Shown here piece after piece: positions 19,637 to 29,409 of a stretch of DNA of 64,000 nt. Below the pieces are notes generated by a model. That model saw nothing but the letters and a program-made list of their open reading frames with translations. It searched no databases and was not told the origin of the DNA. A program made the translations under genes and the position numbers. Position 1 is the stretch's first letter, and the number at the start of each line of letters is the position of its first letter. Origin of the DNA: Polaribacter filamentus. GTDB lineage: Bacteria; Bacteroidota; Bacteroidia; Flavobacteriales; Flavobacteriaceae. The stretch lies in assembly GCF_002943715.1 (NCBI RefSeq), contig NZ_MQUA01000013.1, forward strand, positions 1,481,001 to 1,545,000, read 5' to 3'.

Positions 19637-20944
19637 ATGAAAGAAAAAGAAAAAATAGCAGATTTACCACAATACTCAGAGATTAGAAATAATGTTCAAG
19701 CTGCAGATTCAATTCGAAAAATTGTAAAATTCATTTCATTCTTTGGATTTAAAAATAAGAAATTAAATGAGGTTTTTTTAAAAATTCCTGATTTAAAAAA
19801 ACAAATTGAACATATTTCTACTATTCCTGACAAATTCAATTCACATTTTTCAACTCGCGGTTGGATTTCTCACGAATCAATGAATTCTCCATTAATGGAG
19901 AAAGCTGTTGAGCTAGCCGAAAATGGGGAAATCGAAAAAGCAGAGAAAATATTGTCAGAGCATTTCACTTCAAGTGAAATAAAATGGTTGCAAAACAGAT
20001 TTAGAGTTTTACCAGAATTTTCTGTTAGATTTGACATAATCCAAAAAGCATATCAAGACACTTTAGAAAGAAGATTTTACTCGTGTGTACCGCTACTATT
20101 AATAATAATTGATGGAGTTGTAAATGATATTAGTAAAAGCAAAGGCTTTTTTACCGAAAACACTGATTTAACTGCTTGGGATAGTGTTGCTGCTCATAGT
20201 AGTGGATTAACGGCTATAAGAGATATTTTTAATACTTCAAGGAAAAAAACAAATACTGAAGAAATCTTTTTACCATATAGAAATGGAATTCTACACGGAA
20301 GAGATTTGAAGTTTGATAATATACTTGTTGTAGGAAAATGTTGGGCAACATTGTTTGCTATTAATGATTGGGCAAGAGCATTAAAAAAGGAAAAAGAAAA
20401 CCCTCCTACTCCGGAAAAACAACTTTCCCTAAAAGAAAGTCTTAGAGATATTAAAAAAACAATTATAGAGCATAATGAGTGGAAAATAAAGCATAATAAG
20501 ATTATGCAAGAATTGGAAGACTGGAAACCAAGAAAAAAAGAAGATTTAAATCTTAATCCATTAACTTTTAAAAAATTTAGTCCCGAGAAACAAGCATATG
20601 ATATTGCTAACAACTGGCTAAATAAAAATTATGGAAAGATTGCGATTCAATTGCATCGAATTGGAGATAGTGAAATAAATATTGGCAAAGAAGCTGGAGA
20701 AATTAGGAGTGAAATTCAAAATAAAATACTCAAGGAATTTAAAATTATTAACATTGAGGATAAAACTCCTGCAATATCAGAAATAACAATGAGTATAACT
20801 TATGATTTAGATTCATCAGAAATGAAAAAAGAGATAATTATGAGGATGATTTGTAAATCACCATATGGAGAGATTGGAATGAATGGAAATGAAGATATAA
20901 TATGGGAAATGATTGACAATTTTTTCTATCGATTAGAATTCTGA
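19637..20944 (+). CDS. Large protein with HEPN-like motif (cassette C13)
   Basis: 435 residues, soluble, helical, charged C-terminal half. Not recognised as a named family. The segment PYRNGILHGRD contains an Arg-x4-His arrangement (Arg215, His220) like the catalytic motif of HEPN ribonucleases, set in a helical region (RFYSCVPLLLIIIDG upstream, CWATLFAINDW downstream). A HEPN role, often in defence or toxin systems, is inference. Only gene of its cassette. Confidence 0.7.
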   Translation: MKEKEKIADLPQYSEIRNNVQAADSIRKIVKFISFFGFKNKKLNEVFLKIPDLKKQIEHISTIPDKFNSHFSTRGWISHESMNSPLMEKAVELAENGEIEKAEKILSEHFTSSEIKWLQNRFRVLPEFSVRFDIIQKAYQDTLERRFYSCVPLLLIIIDGVVNDISKSKGFFTENTDLTAWDSVAAHSSGLTAIRDIFNTSRKKTNTEEIFLPYRNGILHGRDLKFDNILVVGKCWATLFAINDWARALKKEKENPPTPEKQLSLKESLRDIKKTIIEHNEWKIKHNKIMQELEDWKPRKKEDLNLNPLTFKKFSPEKQAYDIANNWLNKNYGKIAIQLHRIGDSEINIGKEAGEIRSEIQNKILKEFKIINIEDKTPAISEITMSITYDLDSSEMKKEIIMRMICKSPYGEIGMNGNEDIIWEMIDNFFYRLEF

Positions 20945-20954
20945 TAAAACCAGC

Positions 20955-21087
20955 TGCCAACAACTCATAAAATTTATGCTTACATTTAAACTAAATAACG
21001 AACCGACAAACATTCAACAAACGATTTGCTACGTCCGAAAAATCTCCGATTTCCCAGTCGCACAAATCTTATAAAAACACGTTGTGC
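20955..21087 (+). repeat. attC site 14 (divergent)
   Basis: R'' TGCCAAC, R' GTTGTGC. Arms ATAAAATTTATGC and CAAATCTTATAAAA differ from types A and B and resemble attC 23. Confidence 0.78.
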
Positions 21088-21105
21088 AACATTTGAAATA
21101 CGATT

Positions 21106-21384
21106 ATGGACATAGATGATTTTATTAATGACAAAAACGAGAAAGGGTTTAACGTAAACGTTGGAAACGCTTTATTAAGGATTCTCGAAATTTCAAACCG
21201 AAACCAAAGATATGTTAGAACCATATTACAAACGCAATTAGAAATAAAAGAATTACTAAAAGGAAAAGTAGAATCGGATTTAGACGATAACTTTTACGAT
21301 AAGGTTCACGATTTAGAGAAAAAGGTTTGGAAGTTAGCCGAATCTGACTATCACGACCTTCTCGATAAAGTTCTTGACAAGTAA
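21106..21384 (+). CDS. Small acidic helical protein (cassette C14, first gene)
   Basis: 92 residues, unrecognised, almost all helix with a coiled-coil tendency (VHDLEKKVWKLAESDYHDLLDKVL). No signal peptide. Shares its cassette with the membrane protein 57 bp downstream, so the two may act together. Confidence 0.65.
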   Translation: MDIDDFINDKNEKGFNVNVGNALLRILEISNRNQRYVRTILQTQLEIKELLKGKVESDLDDNFYDKVHDLEKKVWKLAESDYHDLLDKVLDK

Positions 21385-21440
21385 AAACATCACTTTCCTT
21401 TACAAATACTTTTATTTCTTTACACATAAATTTTTAATTA

Positions 21441-21815
21441 ATGTTTAATTTTCCAAAACACGAAATGCCAAAAATAAATCCTGAAATATTTATGGATTTA
21501 CGAGACCCTGATGAAGTTACTAGAGAAATATTAGGGTTTCTAACAACGCAAGGCGAAACAGCTGAAAAACAATTCAAAACATCTCGTAATTTAATTATCG
21601 CCACCATATTCATAATGATTTTTCAAATTGGATGTGCTATTTGGATTAATTATGAATCGAATACCAAACAGAATAACCTAACAACAATAATTGAACTACA
21701 ATCAAAACAATCTGAAACAATATCACGTATGTCATTGAGTTTATTCGACCTTGAAACCCAAGTGCGGACTTTGGAACAAGAAAACGCACGACTGAATCAA
21801 GAGTTGAATAATTAA
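21441..21815 (+). CDS. Single-pass membrane protein with coiled coil (cassette C14, second gene)
   Basis: 124 residues. One transmembrane helix (LIIATIFIMIFQIGCAIWI, about residues 52-70) followed by a C-terminal coiled coil (LFDLETQVRTLEQENARL). Unrecognised. In phase with a two-gene cassette. Confidence 0.65.
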   Translation: MFNFPKHEMPKINPEIFMDLRDPDEVTREILGFLTTQGETAEKQFKTSRNLIIATIFIMIFQIGCAIWINYESNTKQNNLTTIIELQSKQSETISRMSLSLFDLETQVRTLEQENARLNQELNN

Positions 21816-21822
21816 AAACGTT

Positions 21823-21953
21823 GCACAACAACGTGTATAATTAATGGCTAGTCCTCGCCTGCTTACGAAAATCCTCGCGGATTTTCTATTCGGTTTTTAT
21901 TTGCTAAATTAGGTGCTTAAACACGCCACTAATCATACACAAAACCGTTGTAA
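21823..21953 (+). repeat. attC site 15
   Basis: R'' GCACAAC, R' GTTGTAA, type A' stem. Confidence 0.87.
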
Positions 21954-21965
21954 AACATTAAAAAA

Positions 21966-22691
21966 TTGAGTGATTATTATTTAAGAGTAGATAAACCAAA
22001 AGTATTTGAATCCAAAAGAAATTTATCTTTAAATAAACAAGTTTTTTTGTTAGGAACTGAAAGAAATCTTTCTACACCACCAATTTTATACAAATATTTC
22101 GAACTCGGAAATGATGGTGAAAACGGTTTTACAAATAGAATTTTAGACACAATAACTGAGGGAGCTTTATGGTTTTCAACTAAACGATACTTGAACGACC
22201 CTTGTGAAATGTCCTATGTAAATGTAGCAGCAAATAGTTTTCCTCCTCCAGACCCTAGAGTTTCATTTTCTATTGAACCTCTATCTAAAAAAGTTGCGGA
22301 AAATTTTAATAAGTGTCGAATATCTTGTTTCTCCGAATATTGGAACATTGGGCCAATGTGGGCGAACTATTCTGGTGGACAAAATGGAATTTGCATTGGA
22401 TTCGAAACAAAAAATCTAATCGATTGCTTTTTCCCAGTTATATATAAAAGTAAAGTTAACAAGGAATTCTTAAGCGGAGAACAGGGATTGCTCAATGCGT
22501 TCTCGTTAAAAGATGAATCTTGGTCATATGAGGCGGAATGGAGATTAATATATCCATGGAATCCTCTTCGAATAAAAGAAAATTCTAATAACGACGGACT
22601 ACTTCAATCATTGAATTTATCCATAAAGGAAATTGTTTTTGGAAATCAAGTCAATTCAGACATAAAAAATTTAATTGAGTTAGTCATTTAA
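21966..22691 (+). pseudogene. DUF2971 protein interrupted by IS1595 (cassette C15)
   Basis: Starts at TTG 21966. DUF2971 pattern: LYKYFELG, FSTKRYLNDPCEMSY, RISCFSEYWN, MWANYSGGQNGICIGFE, WSYEAEWRLIYP and KEIVFGNQV. The IS at 22675 supplies the last codons and stop. Removing the IS and one 8-bp repeat restores a frame that runs on for about 30 codons (NLIINNHLTKENCEIF...) to a stop at 23727-23729, 4 bp before the R'' box. DUF2971 proteins are often in defence-related contexts, but their activity is not settled. Confidence 0.8.
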
Positions 22692-23632
22692 TTTCCATAT
22701 ATTATAACCTTTAAAACAAGAGATATGGAACAATTTGAAGGTCAAGATATACTAAACTTTATAAAAGAATTACCAAATGATGCTGCGTGTAAAGCATATT
22801 TAGCCAAAATAAAATGGCAAGATGGATTTACTTGTATGAAATGTGGTCATACCAAAGGCTGTGAAAAAGTAGATTATAGATACCATTGTTATAACTGTCA
22901 ACACGTAGAAAGCGCCACTGCAAACACCTTATTTCATAAAGTTAAATTTGGATTGCAAAAAGCCTTTTGTGTGGTTTTTGAAATGAGTACAAGTAGTAAA
23001 AGTATTTCAAGTATTCAAATGGGAAAACGTTTTAGCATTCGCCAAGGAACAGCGTGGTATTTCATGCAAAAAGTGCGTAAAGCAATGAAAAGCAGTCAAA
23101 AATATCCTTTAGAGAAATTAATCCATGTTGATGAATTTACTGTTGGAGGGAAAGAAGAAGGCAAACAAGGAAGAAGTTATGATACGAAAAAGAAAAAGGC
23201 TGTTATCGCAGTAGAATTAACAGATGGCAATAAAGTTAAAAGAGTTTATATCAGATCCATCAAAGACTATTCTGCAAAATCATTAACCCCGATATTTGAA
23301 GAGCATATAAGCACATCTGCTAAAATAGTAACTGATAAATGGAGAGGTTACCAACCTTTAAAACAGATGTATGACATTGACCAAATATATAGTAATAATG
23401 GTGCTAATTTCAAACAATTACACATTGTGATTATGCAAGTTAAGTCATGGTTGAGAGCAATACCAACTCATGTAAGTAAATGGCATATTCAAGCATACTT
23501 TGATGAGTTTTGTTTTAGAATTAATCGCTCTCAATTTAAAACCAGCATATTTCATAAAACGATTAATAGAATGGTAGAAAGTAAACCAATATATCAAAAT
23601 CAAATAAAACAGACGCTAAGCGTATAACTCAA
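22675..23632 (+). mobile_element. IS1595-family insertion sequence
   Basis: 958 bp. Right end reverse complement TTGAGTTATACGCTTAGC; left end TTGAGTTAGTCATTTA is a diverged match. An 8-bp duplication AAATTTAA (22667-22674 and 23633-23640) flanks it, the size made by this family. The MITE at 60624 has the same ends. Confidence 0.9.
22725..23627 (+). CDS. IS1595-family transposase
   Basis: 300 residues. N-terminal zinc ribbon (CMKCGHTKGC and CYNCQHVE), then the ISXO2-like DDE domain with IHVDEFTVGG, KIVTDKWRGY and the C-terminal HIQAYFDEFCFRINR signature. Full length and apparently intact. Confidence 0.94.
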   Translation: MEQFEGQDILNFIKELPNDAACKAYLAKIKWQDGFTCMKCGHTKGCEKVDYRYHCYNCQHVESATANTLFHKVKFGLQKAFCVVFEMSTSSKSISSIQMGKRFSIRQGTAWYFMQKVRKAMKSSQKYPLEKLIHVDEFTVGGKEEGKQGRSYDTKKKKAVIAVELTDGNKVKRVYIRSIKDYSAKSLTPIFEEHISTSAKIVTDKWRGYQPLKQMYDIDQIYSNNGANFKQLHIVIMQVKSWLRAIPTHVSKWHIQAYFDEFCFRINRSQFKTSIFHKTINRMVESKPIYQNQIKQTLSV

Positions 23633-23640
23633 AAATTTAA

Positions 23641-23729
23641 TAATAAATAATCATTTAACAAAAGAGAATTGTGAGATTTTTGAAACAACTATAAATAGTA
23701 AAATAGAAAGAAAACCATTAACAAAATAA
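23641..23729 (+). pseudogene. 3' remnant of the interrupted DUF2971 gene
   Basis: Continues the frame of 21966 after removal of the IS and one AAATTTAA repeat; ends at TAA 23727-23729. Confidence 0.7.
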
Positions 23730-23733
23730 CGTT

Positions 23734-23867
23734 TTACAACACCGTACAAAATTAATTGCTTGCTTTTTGGTTACTTGCGAAAATCCTCGCGAATTTTCTT
23801 TGTCAGTAATTATTTATTAACTTTATTACTTAACCAAAGCAACTAATCTTGTACAAACACGTTGGCA
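23734..23867 (+). repeat. attC site 16
   Basis: R'' TTACAAC (complement of GTTGTAA opening C15), R' GTTGGCA, type A' stem. Confidence 0.87.
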
Positions 23868-23929
23868 ATAATTAAAATGACGAACATAAATTCAACATTA
23901 AAACAAATGAATAATTAAAATTCTATACT

Positions 23930-24402
23930 ATGAAAAAATATTATTTATTCTATTAATTTCAATATTTACTCAATCGTGTGTTGAAAAAAACAAAGAGAGT
24001 AAAAGCAAAATTAGTATAGATTATTCAGGAGAATATATAGGAACTTTTACCGATATAAAAAATAAGGGAGGAGAAATTGAATTGAGTCTTTTTCAATCGC
24101 GAAATGGTCAAACTGGAGGAACTATAAGCATAAAAAAGAAAGACGAGAATTTAATTACAGGAATTGTAAATATTAACGGAGATGAAAATGGGTTTAATGG
24201 AAATTTAATTCCATCTGTTGTAAAATATCAAACAGTACCGAAGGAAAATGGAGAGAATATGGCACGATATGATTCTTATAGTTGTGGCTGGAGTTTGTAT
24301 GGGAAAATTAAAAATGAGGGAAAAATAATTATAATAGGAAAAGCAGTGCCTATGAATTGTTCGGAATCGAATATTATGGAATTTACTTTAGAAAAAAAAT
24401 AA
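23930..24402 (+). pseudogene. Small lipoprotein, frameshifted at the signal peptide (cassette C16)
   Basis: ATG 23930 is followed by A6 (23933-23938); adding one A gives MKKILFILLISIFTQSC, a normal lipoprotein signal, continuous with the frame running to 24402 (about 157 residues). Without it the frame stops after eight codons. Mature part is beta-rich, with GTFTDIKNKGGEIELSL and a C-terminal FTLEKK; unrecognised. Confidence 0.68.
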
Positions 24403-24406
24403 CTAT

Positions 24407-24539
24407 TGCCAACACCGTGTATAATTAATTGCTCGGTTTTAGCCAATTTACGAAAGTCCTCGCGGACTTTCTATCTGTGTTTTATTTACTAACTTTAGTG
24501 CTTAAAACACGCAACTAATCATACACAACAACGTTGTGC
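24407..24539 (+). repeat. attC site 17
   Basis: R'' TGCCAAC, R' GTTGTGC, type A stem. Confidence 0.88.
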
Positions 24540-24557
24540 AACAGTTAAAAAAAAATC

Positions 24558-25673
24558 GTGAAAGCATTAATATTTATAATTTTGATTTCAATTTCGTCTT
24601 GTAAAACCGAAAATATTGAAAAATCAATTAGTGGAAATTTTACAGGAATGAATGGTGAATTTTCAATTACACTTGACAGTATTGATTCTGATGGAAAAAG
24701 CTTCAAAATAGATTCTATAAGAGTAATTAATAATTCGTTTGAATTTAAGAACCTTAGAAGTAAAAAAACAAAAAAGTATCAAATTAAAGTTATTAGCGAT
24801 TCTTTAAAAAGAACAATTTCTTATATCACAATCTGGTTTGAAAATGAAGATGTTTTTATTGATGGTTTATTAAATAAGGAGAATACATACTTCGATACAA
24901 TAAAAGTAAAAGGAGGAAAACTAAATGAAATTCAGGCTGGATTTAGTAATATTATGCAAAAACACGGTGATGAATTTGAGAGAAAATTAGCTTTACCTGA
25001 AAATAAAGGAAAAGGTGATTCACTTTTTAAAAAGCTAGTAAAATTAATTGAAATTGACCAAATAAACTTCATCTACCTAAAACCAAATAATGAAATTTCA
25101 TTAGAAAACATAATAAGATTGTCTAGTCAAATATCAAATGATAGTTTAGAATTATATTACAACTTACTTGATAGTAATTTAAAGTCATCTAAAAATGGAG
25201 AAATTCTTTTTGAACAAAAAAAGTTGGATAAATTAAAAGTTGGTGATTATATTCAGAATTTTACTGCACGTGATTTAAATAATAAAGAAATAGCAATATC
25301 AAAATTTAAAGGAAAAATTATATTGTTAGATTTTTGGGCTTCTTGGTGTATGCCTTGTCATGAACAGAATCAAAAAGAATTTTCTAAAATTTATGAAAAA
25401 TTTAAAGATGAAAATCTTGTTATAATTAGCTATTCTTTAGACAAAAAAGATGCTAAAGAAAAATGGAAAGAAGCCTCTAAAAAAGATAATATTACTTGGG
25501 TAAATATTTCAAATTTGAAAGGTTTTAATGACCCAATTTCAAGACAATATAACATATCTTCTATACCTAATAGTTTTTTAATAAACCAAAAAGGAATTAT
25601 TGTAAAATCTTTTAAAGATTATAATCCTGACAATGAAGTTATAGAAAGTGAAATTTTAAAATTAATAAAATAA
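24558..25673 (+). CDS. TlpA-like thiol:disulfide reductase lipoprotein (cassette C17)
   Basis: 371 residues from GTG 24558. Lipobox ISSC at the end of a short hydrophobic signal; DUF4369 domain about residues 20-120; helical linker; C-terminal AhpC/TSA-Redoxin (TlpA) thioredoxin fold with active-site WCMPC (Cys264/Cys267) in LLDFWASWCMPCHEQ and the cis-Pro region SSIPNSFLI. Acts in the periplasm, reducing disulfides or handling apo-proteins; family function in Bacteroidota is general. Compare the domain-truncated version at 4094. Confidence 0.88.
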   Translation: MKALIFIILISISSCKTENIEKSISGNFTGMNGEFSITLDSIDSDGKSFKIDSIRVINNSFEFKNLRSKKTKKYQIKVISDSLKRTISYITIWFENEDVFIDGLLNKENTYFDTIKVKGGKLNEIQAGFSNIMQKHGDEFERKLALPENKGKGDSLFKKLVKLIEIDQINFIYLKPNNEISLENIIRLSSQISNDSLELYYNLLDSNLKSSKNGEILFEQKKLDKLKVGDYIQNFTARDLNNKEIAISKFKGKIILLDFWASWCMPCHEQNQKEFSKIYEKFKDENLVIISYSLDKKDAKEKWKEASKKDNITWVNISNLKGFNDPISRQYNISSIPNSFLINQKGIIVKSFKDYNPDNEVIESEILKLIK

Positions 25674-25679
25674 AACTAC

Positions 25680-25813
25680 ACACAACACCGTGTATAAAAA
25701 ATTGCTAAATTTAGCATAAACTAAAACTTGTTGCTTTTTTGCTAACTTCTGAATTTCCGCTGGAAATTCCTCGTTCACAAAATCGCAACTTTTAATACAC
25801 ATATACGTTGGCA
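25680..25813 (+). repeat. attC site 18
   Basis: R'' ACACAAC (one mismatch to the complement of GTTGTGC opening C17), R' GTTGGCA, type B stem. Confidence 0.86.
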
Positions 25814-25847
25814 ACAAGCACAAATCTGAACGCTGAAAAATAAAAAC

Positions 25848-26294
25848 TTGAAGAAAAATAAAAGGAATTCAATAATACTGACAATAATTTTACATTCGTT
25901 TATAATTCTTGGAGTTGGTCACGGAATTGGAATAATGGGAATTATAGATATTGCAAGTATTCCAAATTTGATTGAGAATTATGGTTTTACTTTGAATGGA
26001 GAATTTAGTAATAAAATTATGACAATCGGACTTATATCATTAATTGGAAAAATATTATTAATTATTAGTTTATTTCTCAAAACTAAATTGTGCGAACGAA
26101 TTCTGGAAATTGTTGGAATTCTTCTTTTGTGGATTTCTGTCTATTTTCTAACTTCTGGAAATTGGAATTATAATTCTGTTTATGAAATTGCTTTCTGGAC
26201 AAGTATTCCATTTCTAATTTCATCTTTATGTTTAGCATATCTAATAATCCAAAAAACTGAACTGAATGCAAAAATCGGAAAAAAATTTGAATGA
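25848..26294 (+). CDS. Four-helix membrane protein (cassette C18, first gene)
   Basis: 148 residues from TTG 25848. Four hydrophobic segments (residues about 8-28, 53-75, 82-103, 113-135). Unrecognised. Overlaps the next gene by 29 nt, so the two are probably translated together. Confidence 0.65.
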   Translation: MKKNKRNSIILTIILHSFIILGVGHGIGIMGIIDIASIPNLIENYGFTLNGEFSNKIMTIGLISLIGKILLIISLFLKTKLCERILEIVGILLLWISVYFLTSGNWNYNSVYEIAFWTSIPFLISSLCLAYLIIQKTELNAKIGKKFE

Positions 26295-26622
26295 AAAACT
26301 TAAATTAAAACACTTATTAGAATCTGAAAATTTTCGAATAAGAACAGCAATGTTTATAGGAGAAAAAAGAATATCTACATTGAAAAGTTTTTTTGATGGA
26401 ATTTATTATTCATTTGATATATATAATATAAAAGAGGAAAATATATTTTTAGGATTAAACGAATGGACAATAAAACACTATAACTGGAAAGAAACATCTG
26501 CCGGTTGGAAAGATATAATTTTGAAAGAATGTGAAAATGATGAAGAAAAAGCAGTAGACGAATTTTTTAGAATATATGATAAATTTAAACAAAAGCCAGT
26601 TGCCAACACCGTGTATAATTAA
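26266..26622 (+). CDS. Small soluble protein (cassette C18, second gene)
   Basis: 118 residues, unrecognised; central segment alternates aromatic and charged residues (FFDGIYYSFDIYNIKEE). The last residues ANTVYN and the stop are read from the attC R'' arm. Confidence 0.62.
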   Translation: MQKSEKNLNEKLKLKHLLESENFRIRTAMFIGEKRISTLKSFFDGIYYSFDIYNIKEENIFLGLNEWTIKHYNWKETSAGWKDIILKECENDEEKAVDEFFRIYDKFKQKPVANTVYN

Positions 26623-26733
26623 TTGCTTGGTTTTAGCCAATTTACGAAAGTCCTCGCGGACTTTCTATCTGTGTTTTATTTACTAACTTTAGTCCTTAAA
26701 ACACGCAACTAATCATACACAACAACGTTGCCA
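26601..26733 (+). repeat. attC site 19
   Basis: R'' TGCCAAC, R' GTTGCCA, type A stem. Confidence 0.88.
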
Positions 26734-26771
26734 TTCATTGGCCGAAAACGCTCAAAACCGAAAAATAATAT

Positions 26772-27026
26772 ATGATTAAAAAAATCACAGGAATTGCATT
26801 TTTATTAATTGCATCTTATTTTACAACATATAGTCTTTATAAAATTTTATCAAATCCGAATCATTTGTGGTTAGGTATTAAAGAGTTTTTAAGTGGTAAT
26901 TTTGGAACATTTAGCATTGTTATTTTGGCAATTTACGGAGCATATCTTTTCATTATTTTCTTATTATTTAAATATGGTCTTAAATGGACAAAATTATTAC
27001 AACGACTAAAATTAAAAACGAACTGA
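26772..27026 (+). CDS. Small two-helix membrane protein (cassette C19)
   Basis: 84 residues, two hydrophobic segments (GIAFLLIASYFTTYS and FSIVILAIYGAYLFIIFLL). Unrecognised. About 145 bp of A-rich non-coding sequence with GCGGAATT-like words separates it from the attC and resembles cassette C5. Confidence 0.62.
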   Translation: MIKKITGIAFLLIASYFTTYSLYKILSNPNHLWLGIKEFLSGNFGTFSIVILAIYGAYLFIIFLLFKYGLKWTKLLQRLKLKTN

Positions 27027-27172
27027 ATGCGGAATTTAGAAAGTTACGGAATTGCTAACTCAAACGGAATTGAAAATATTGCGGAATAAAACGCTGACTG
27101 CATTTACTCAAACGCTGAAAATCTGAAAATGGAATTTAGCAGAATAAATTGAACTCTGAAAAAACAACGAAA

Positions 27173-27303
27173 TGGCAACACCGTGTATAATTAATGGCTA
27201 GTCCTCGCCTACTTACGAAAATCCTAGCGGATTTTCTATTCGGTTTTTATTTGCTAACTTAGTTGCTTAAACACGCCACTAACCATACACAAAACCGTTG
27301 GCA
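27173..27303 (+). repeat. attC site 20
   Basis: R'' TGGCAAC, R' GTTGGCA, stem GAAAATCC-TAGC-GGATTTTC. Confidence 0.87.
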
Positions 27304-27313
27304 TTAATATAAA

Positions 27314-29206
27314 ATGACAGAAGACCTAACTAAAAGAATAACACAATTTTTAGAAATTGATACTAATTATGCAGTAATAATTAGTGGTGACTATGGAATT
27401 GGAAAAACTTATTATTTTAAAAATAAATTATTCCCAATAGTCCGAAAAACTTCAGTTCCAAATTCTGAAAATGAGGAGAAATATCGTCCGATGCTAATTT
27501 CCCTTTTCGGAATTAAAAGTGTTGAAGAAATCCAAAAACAAATATTCCTAGAGTTATTCCCACTATTAAAAAATAAAGGAGTAAAAATTGCTTCTGATAT
27601 TGGTAAATCATTAATAAAAGTATTCTCAGGATTAGATATTGAGCAATATATAACTGATGCAGACACTTCTTCTTCTGATGTCATAAATTATAATAAATTA
27701 CTACTATGCTTTGATGATATTGACCGAAAAAGTGATGATTTGCAGATTAAGGAATTATTCGGGTTTATTAATAATCTTGTTGAAAACTCAAATACCAAAG
27801 TAATAATTATTGCAAATGAGGACGAGTTAAGAAAAGAAGGAGAGAAAAAAGATAAAGATACTTATTCTGTATTAAGAGAAAAAGTTATCGGCGTTTCAAT
27901 AAAATTCAACACTAATGTTCCAGTAATTTATGAGCAAATTATTAATGTAAAATATAAGGAACAGTTACCAGATTATTTCAATTTCTTGAATGAGTATGGT
28001 AAGAATATCATTGCTAGAATTGAACAAAACAATAATAACTTAAGAAACCTAATATTCTTTTTAGAACATTTTAAGATAATATTCAATTCACTAAATGAAT
28101 ATCTAAAAAATGATGAAAACCTAAAACCTTTAGAAAAAGAAATATTTGAATTGATACTAAATTTCACATTGCCTATTTCAATCGAATATAAAATGGGTGA
28201 TTTAAAACCAGAATTCTTTGGAGATGTAAAGGACTTATATGTTGGAGGCTTATTTAATATATCAGCTTTTTTAAGCGATGAACCGTCCCTTAAAATAAAA
28301 TCCAAAGAAGAAAAAATCGAAACTTACCAAGAAGTTTACAAGCGAAAGTATCTTGACGAAAATAATCAAAAGCAGAAAAGTTTTTTTGAATCAATATTCA
28401 ACTATATAACTGGTAGTTCATCATTTGATATAGGTAACTTGGTAAGTGAGATAAAATCAATTTATATAATTGAAGACAACAAAGTTCCAACAAGAGAGAA
28501 AGTTTTAGGTAAACTATCTTACTGGCAATGTATAGACTTACCGATGTCAGAATACAGAAAGCTAACAAGTGAAATGCTTAAATATGTTGACAGTGCTGAG
28601 TTTAAACTGGAACAATACCCAACAATATTTCATTATGCAACTCGGTTTAATAATGTACTAAACTACAATTTAGAAAATCTTAAAAAACGATTTAAAAAAG
28701 GAATAAAAAAAGGAACATTTCAATATAAGCCTAGTTTACATTTTCATTTATCAATAAGTGCTAGCATTGAATTTTACGAAGATGTAAAAGAGATAGGTGA
28801 ATACTGTATAGAAGTAAATAAAAAAATAAAGGCGCAATCTGAAAAAGAAGAACTAGAGTCGCTATTTGAACTATTTAAAAGTGACTTTAAAGCATTCTTA
28901 GAAAAAGTAAATGAGCCAAATACTCAATTAAGATACTCGCCAATATTTTCTAAATTTAATTTTATCAAATTTTGGTCAATATTCAAGAAAGCAAAAAATA
29001 CAGAATTAATAGAATTTGGTTTTGATTTAAAAAGTCGCTATACAAAGTCTGTTTACCCAGATTTAAATCCTGAAAAACAGTTTTTAGAGCAACTGAAAGA
29101 AAAACTAGAACTCGAAATAGTAAAATCAAAAACAAAAAAATTAGATAAAATTGCATTTGAATTTTTAGTTACAAAAATTACCGAGTCCATAGCAAATTTT
29201 GAATAA
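27314..29206 (+). CDS. KAP-type P-loop NTPase (cassette C20)
   Basis: 630 residues. Walker A GDYGIGKT (residues 25-32) and Walker B LLLCFDDIDR (about 132-141), followed by NTKVIIIANEDEL, which fits the KAP family of STAND-like P-loop NTPases. No signal peptide or clear transmembrane helix in contrast to many KAP proteins; a long helical C-terminal region without recognisable effector domain. Many KAP NTPases occur in antiphage loci, so a defence role is plausible but inferred. The largest intact cassette gene in the array. Confidence 0.78.
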   Translation: MTEDLTKRITQFLEIDTNYAVIISGDYGIGKTYYFKNKLFPIVRKTSVPNSENEEKYRPMLISLFGIKSVEEIQKQIFLELFPLLKNKGVKIASDIGKSLIKVFSGLDIEQYITDADTSSSDVINYNKLLLCFDDIDRKSDDLQIKELFGFINNLVENSNTKVIIIANEDELRKEGEKKDKDTYSVLREKVIGVSIKFNTNVPVIYEQIINVKYKEQLPDYFNFLNEYGKNIIARIEQNNNNLRNLIFFLEHFKIIFNSLNEYLKNDENLKPLEKEIFELILNFTLPISIEYKMGDLKPEFFGDVKDLYVGGLFNISAFLSDEPSLKIKSKEEKIETYQEVYKRKYLDENNQKQKSFFESIFNYITGSSSFDIGNLVSEIKSIYIIEDNKVPTREKVLGKLSYWQCIDLPMSEYRKLTSEMLKYVDSAEFKLEQYPTIFHYATRFNNVLNYNLENLKKRFKKGIKKGTFQYKPSLHFHLSISASIEFYEDVKEIGEYCIEVNKKIKAQSEKEELESLFELFKSDFKAFLEKVNEPNTQLRYSPIFSKFNFIKFWSIFKKAKNTELIEFGFDLKSRYTKSVYPDLNPEKQFLEQLKEKLELEIVKSKTKKLDKIAFEFLVTKITESIANFE

Positions 29207-29213
29207 ATACTAA

Positions 29214-29345
29214 TGCCAACACCATATATAATTTATTGCTAGTTCTAGCCTATTTACGAAAGTCCTCGCGGACTTTCTTGGTCGGTAATTATTTACTAAA
29301 TTAGTTGCTGAAACAAGCAACAAACCATATACAAAAACGTTGTAG
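29214..29345 (+). repeat. attC site 21
   Basis: R'' TGCCAAC, R' GTTGTAG, type A stem. Confidence 0.88.
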
Positions 29346-29409
29346 CCAATTTGAGAAAATGACAATTCCTGAAATAGGTTGACAAAAAATTAAACACTTT
29401 TAGCAACTT

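Noticed and set aside
26083..26271. Various short minus-strand ORFs opposite cassette genes
   Set aside because: No start context, no family resemblance, and they oppose clear coding frames.
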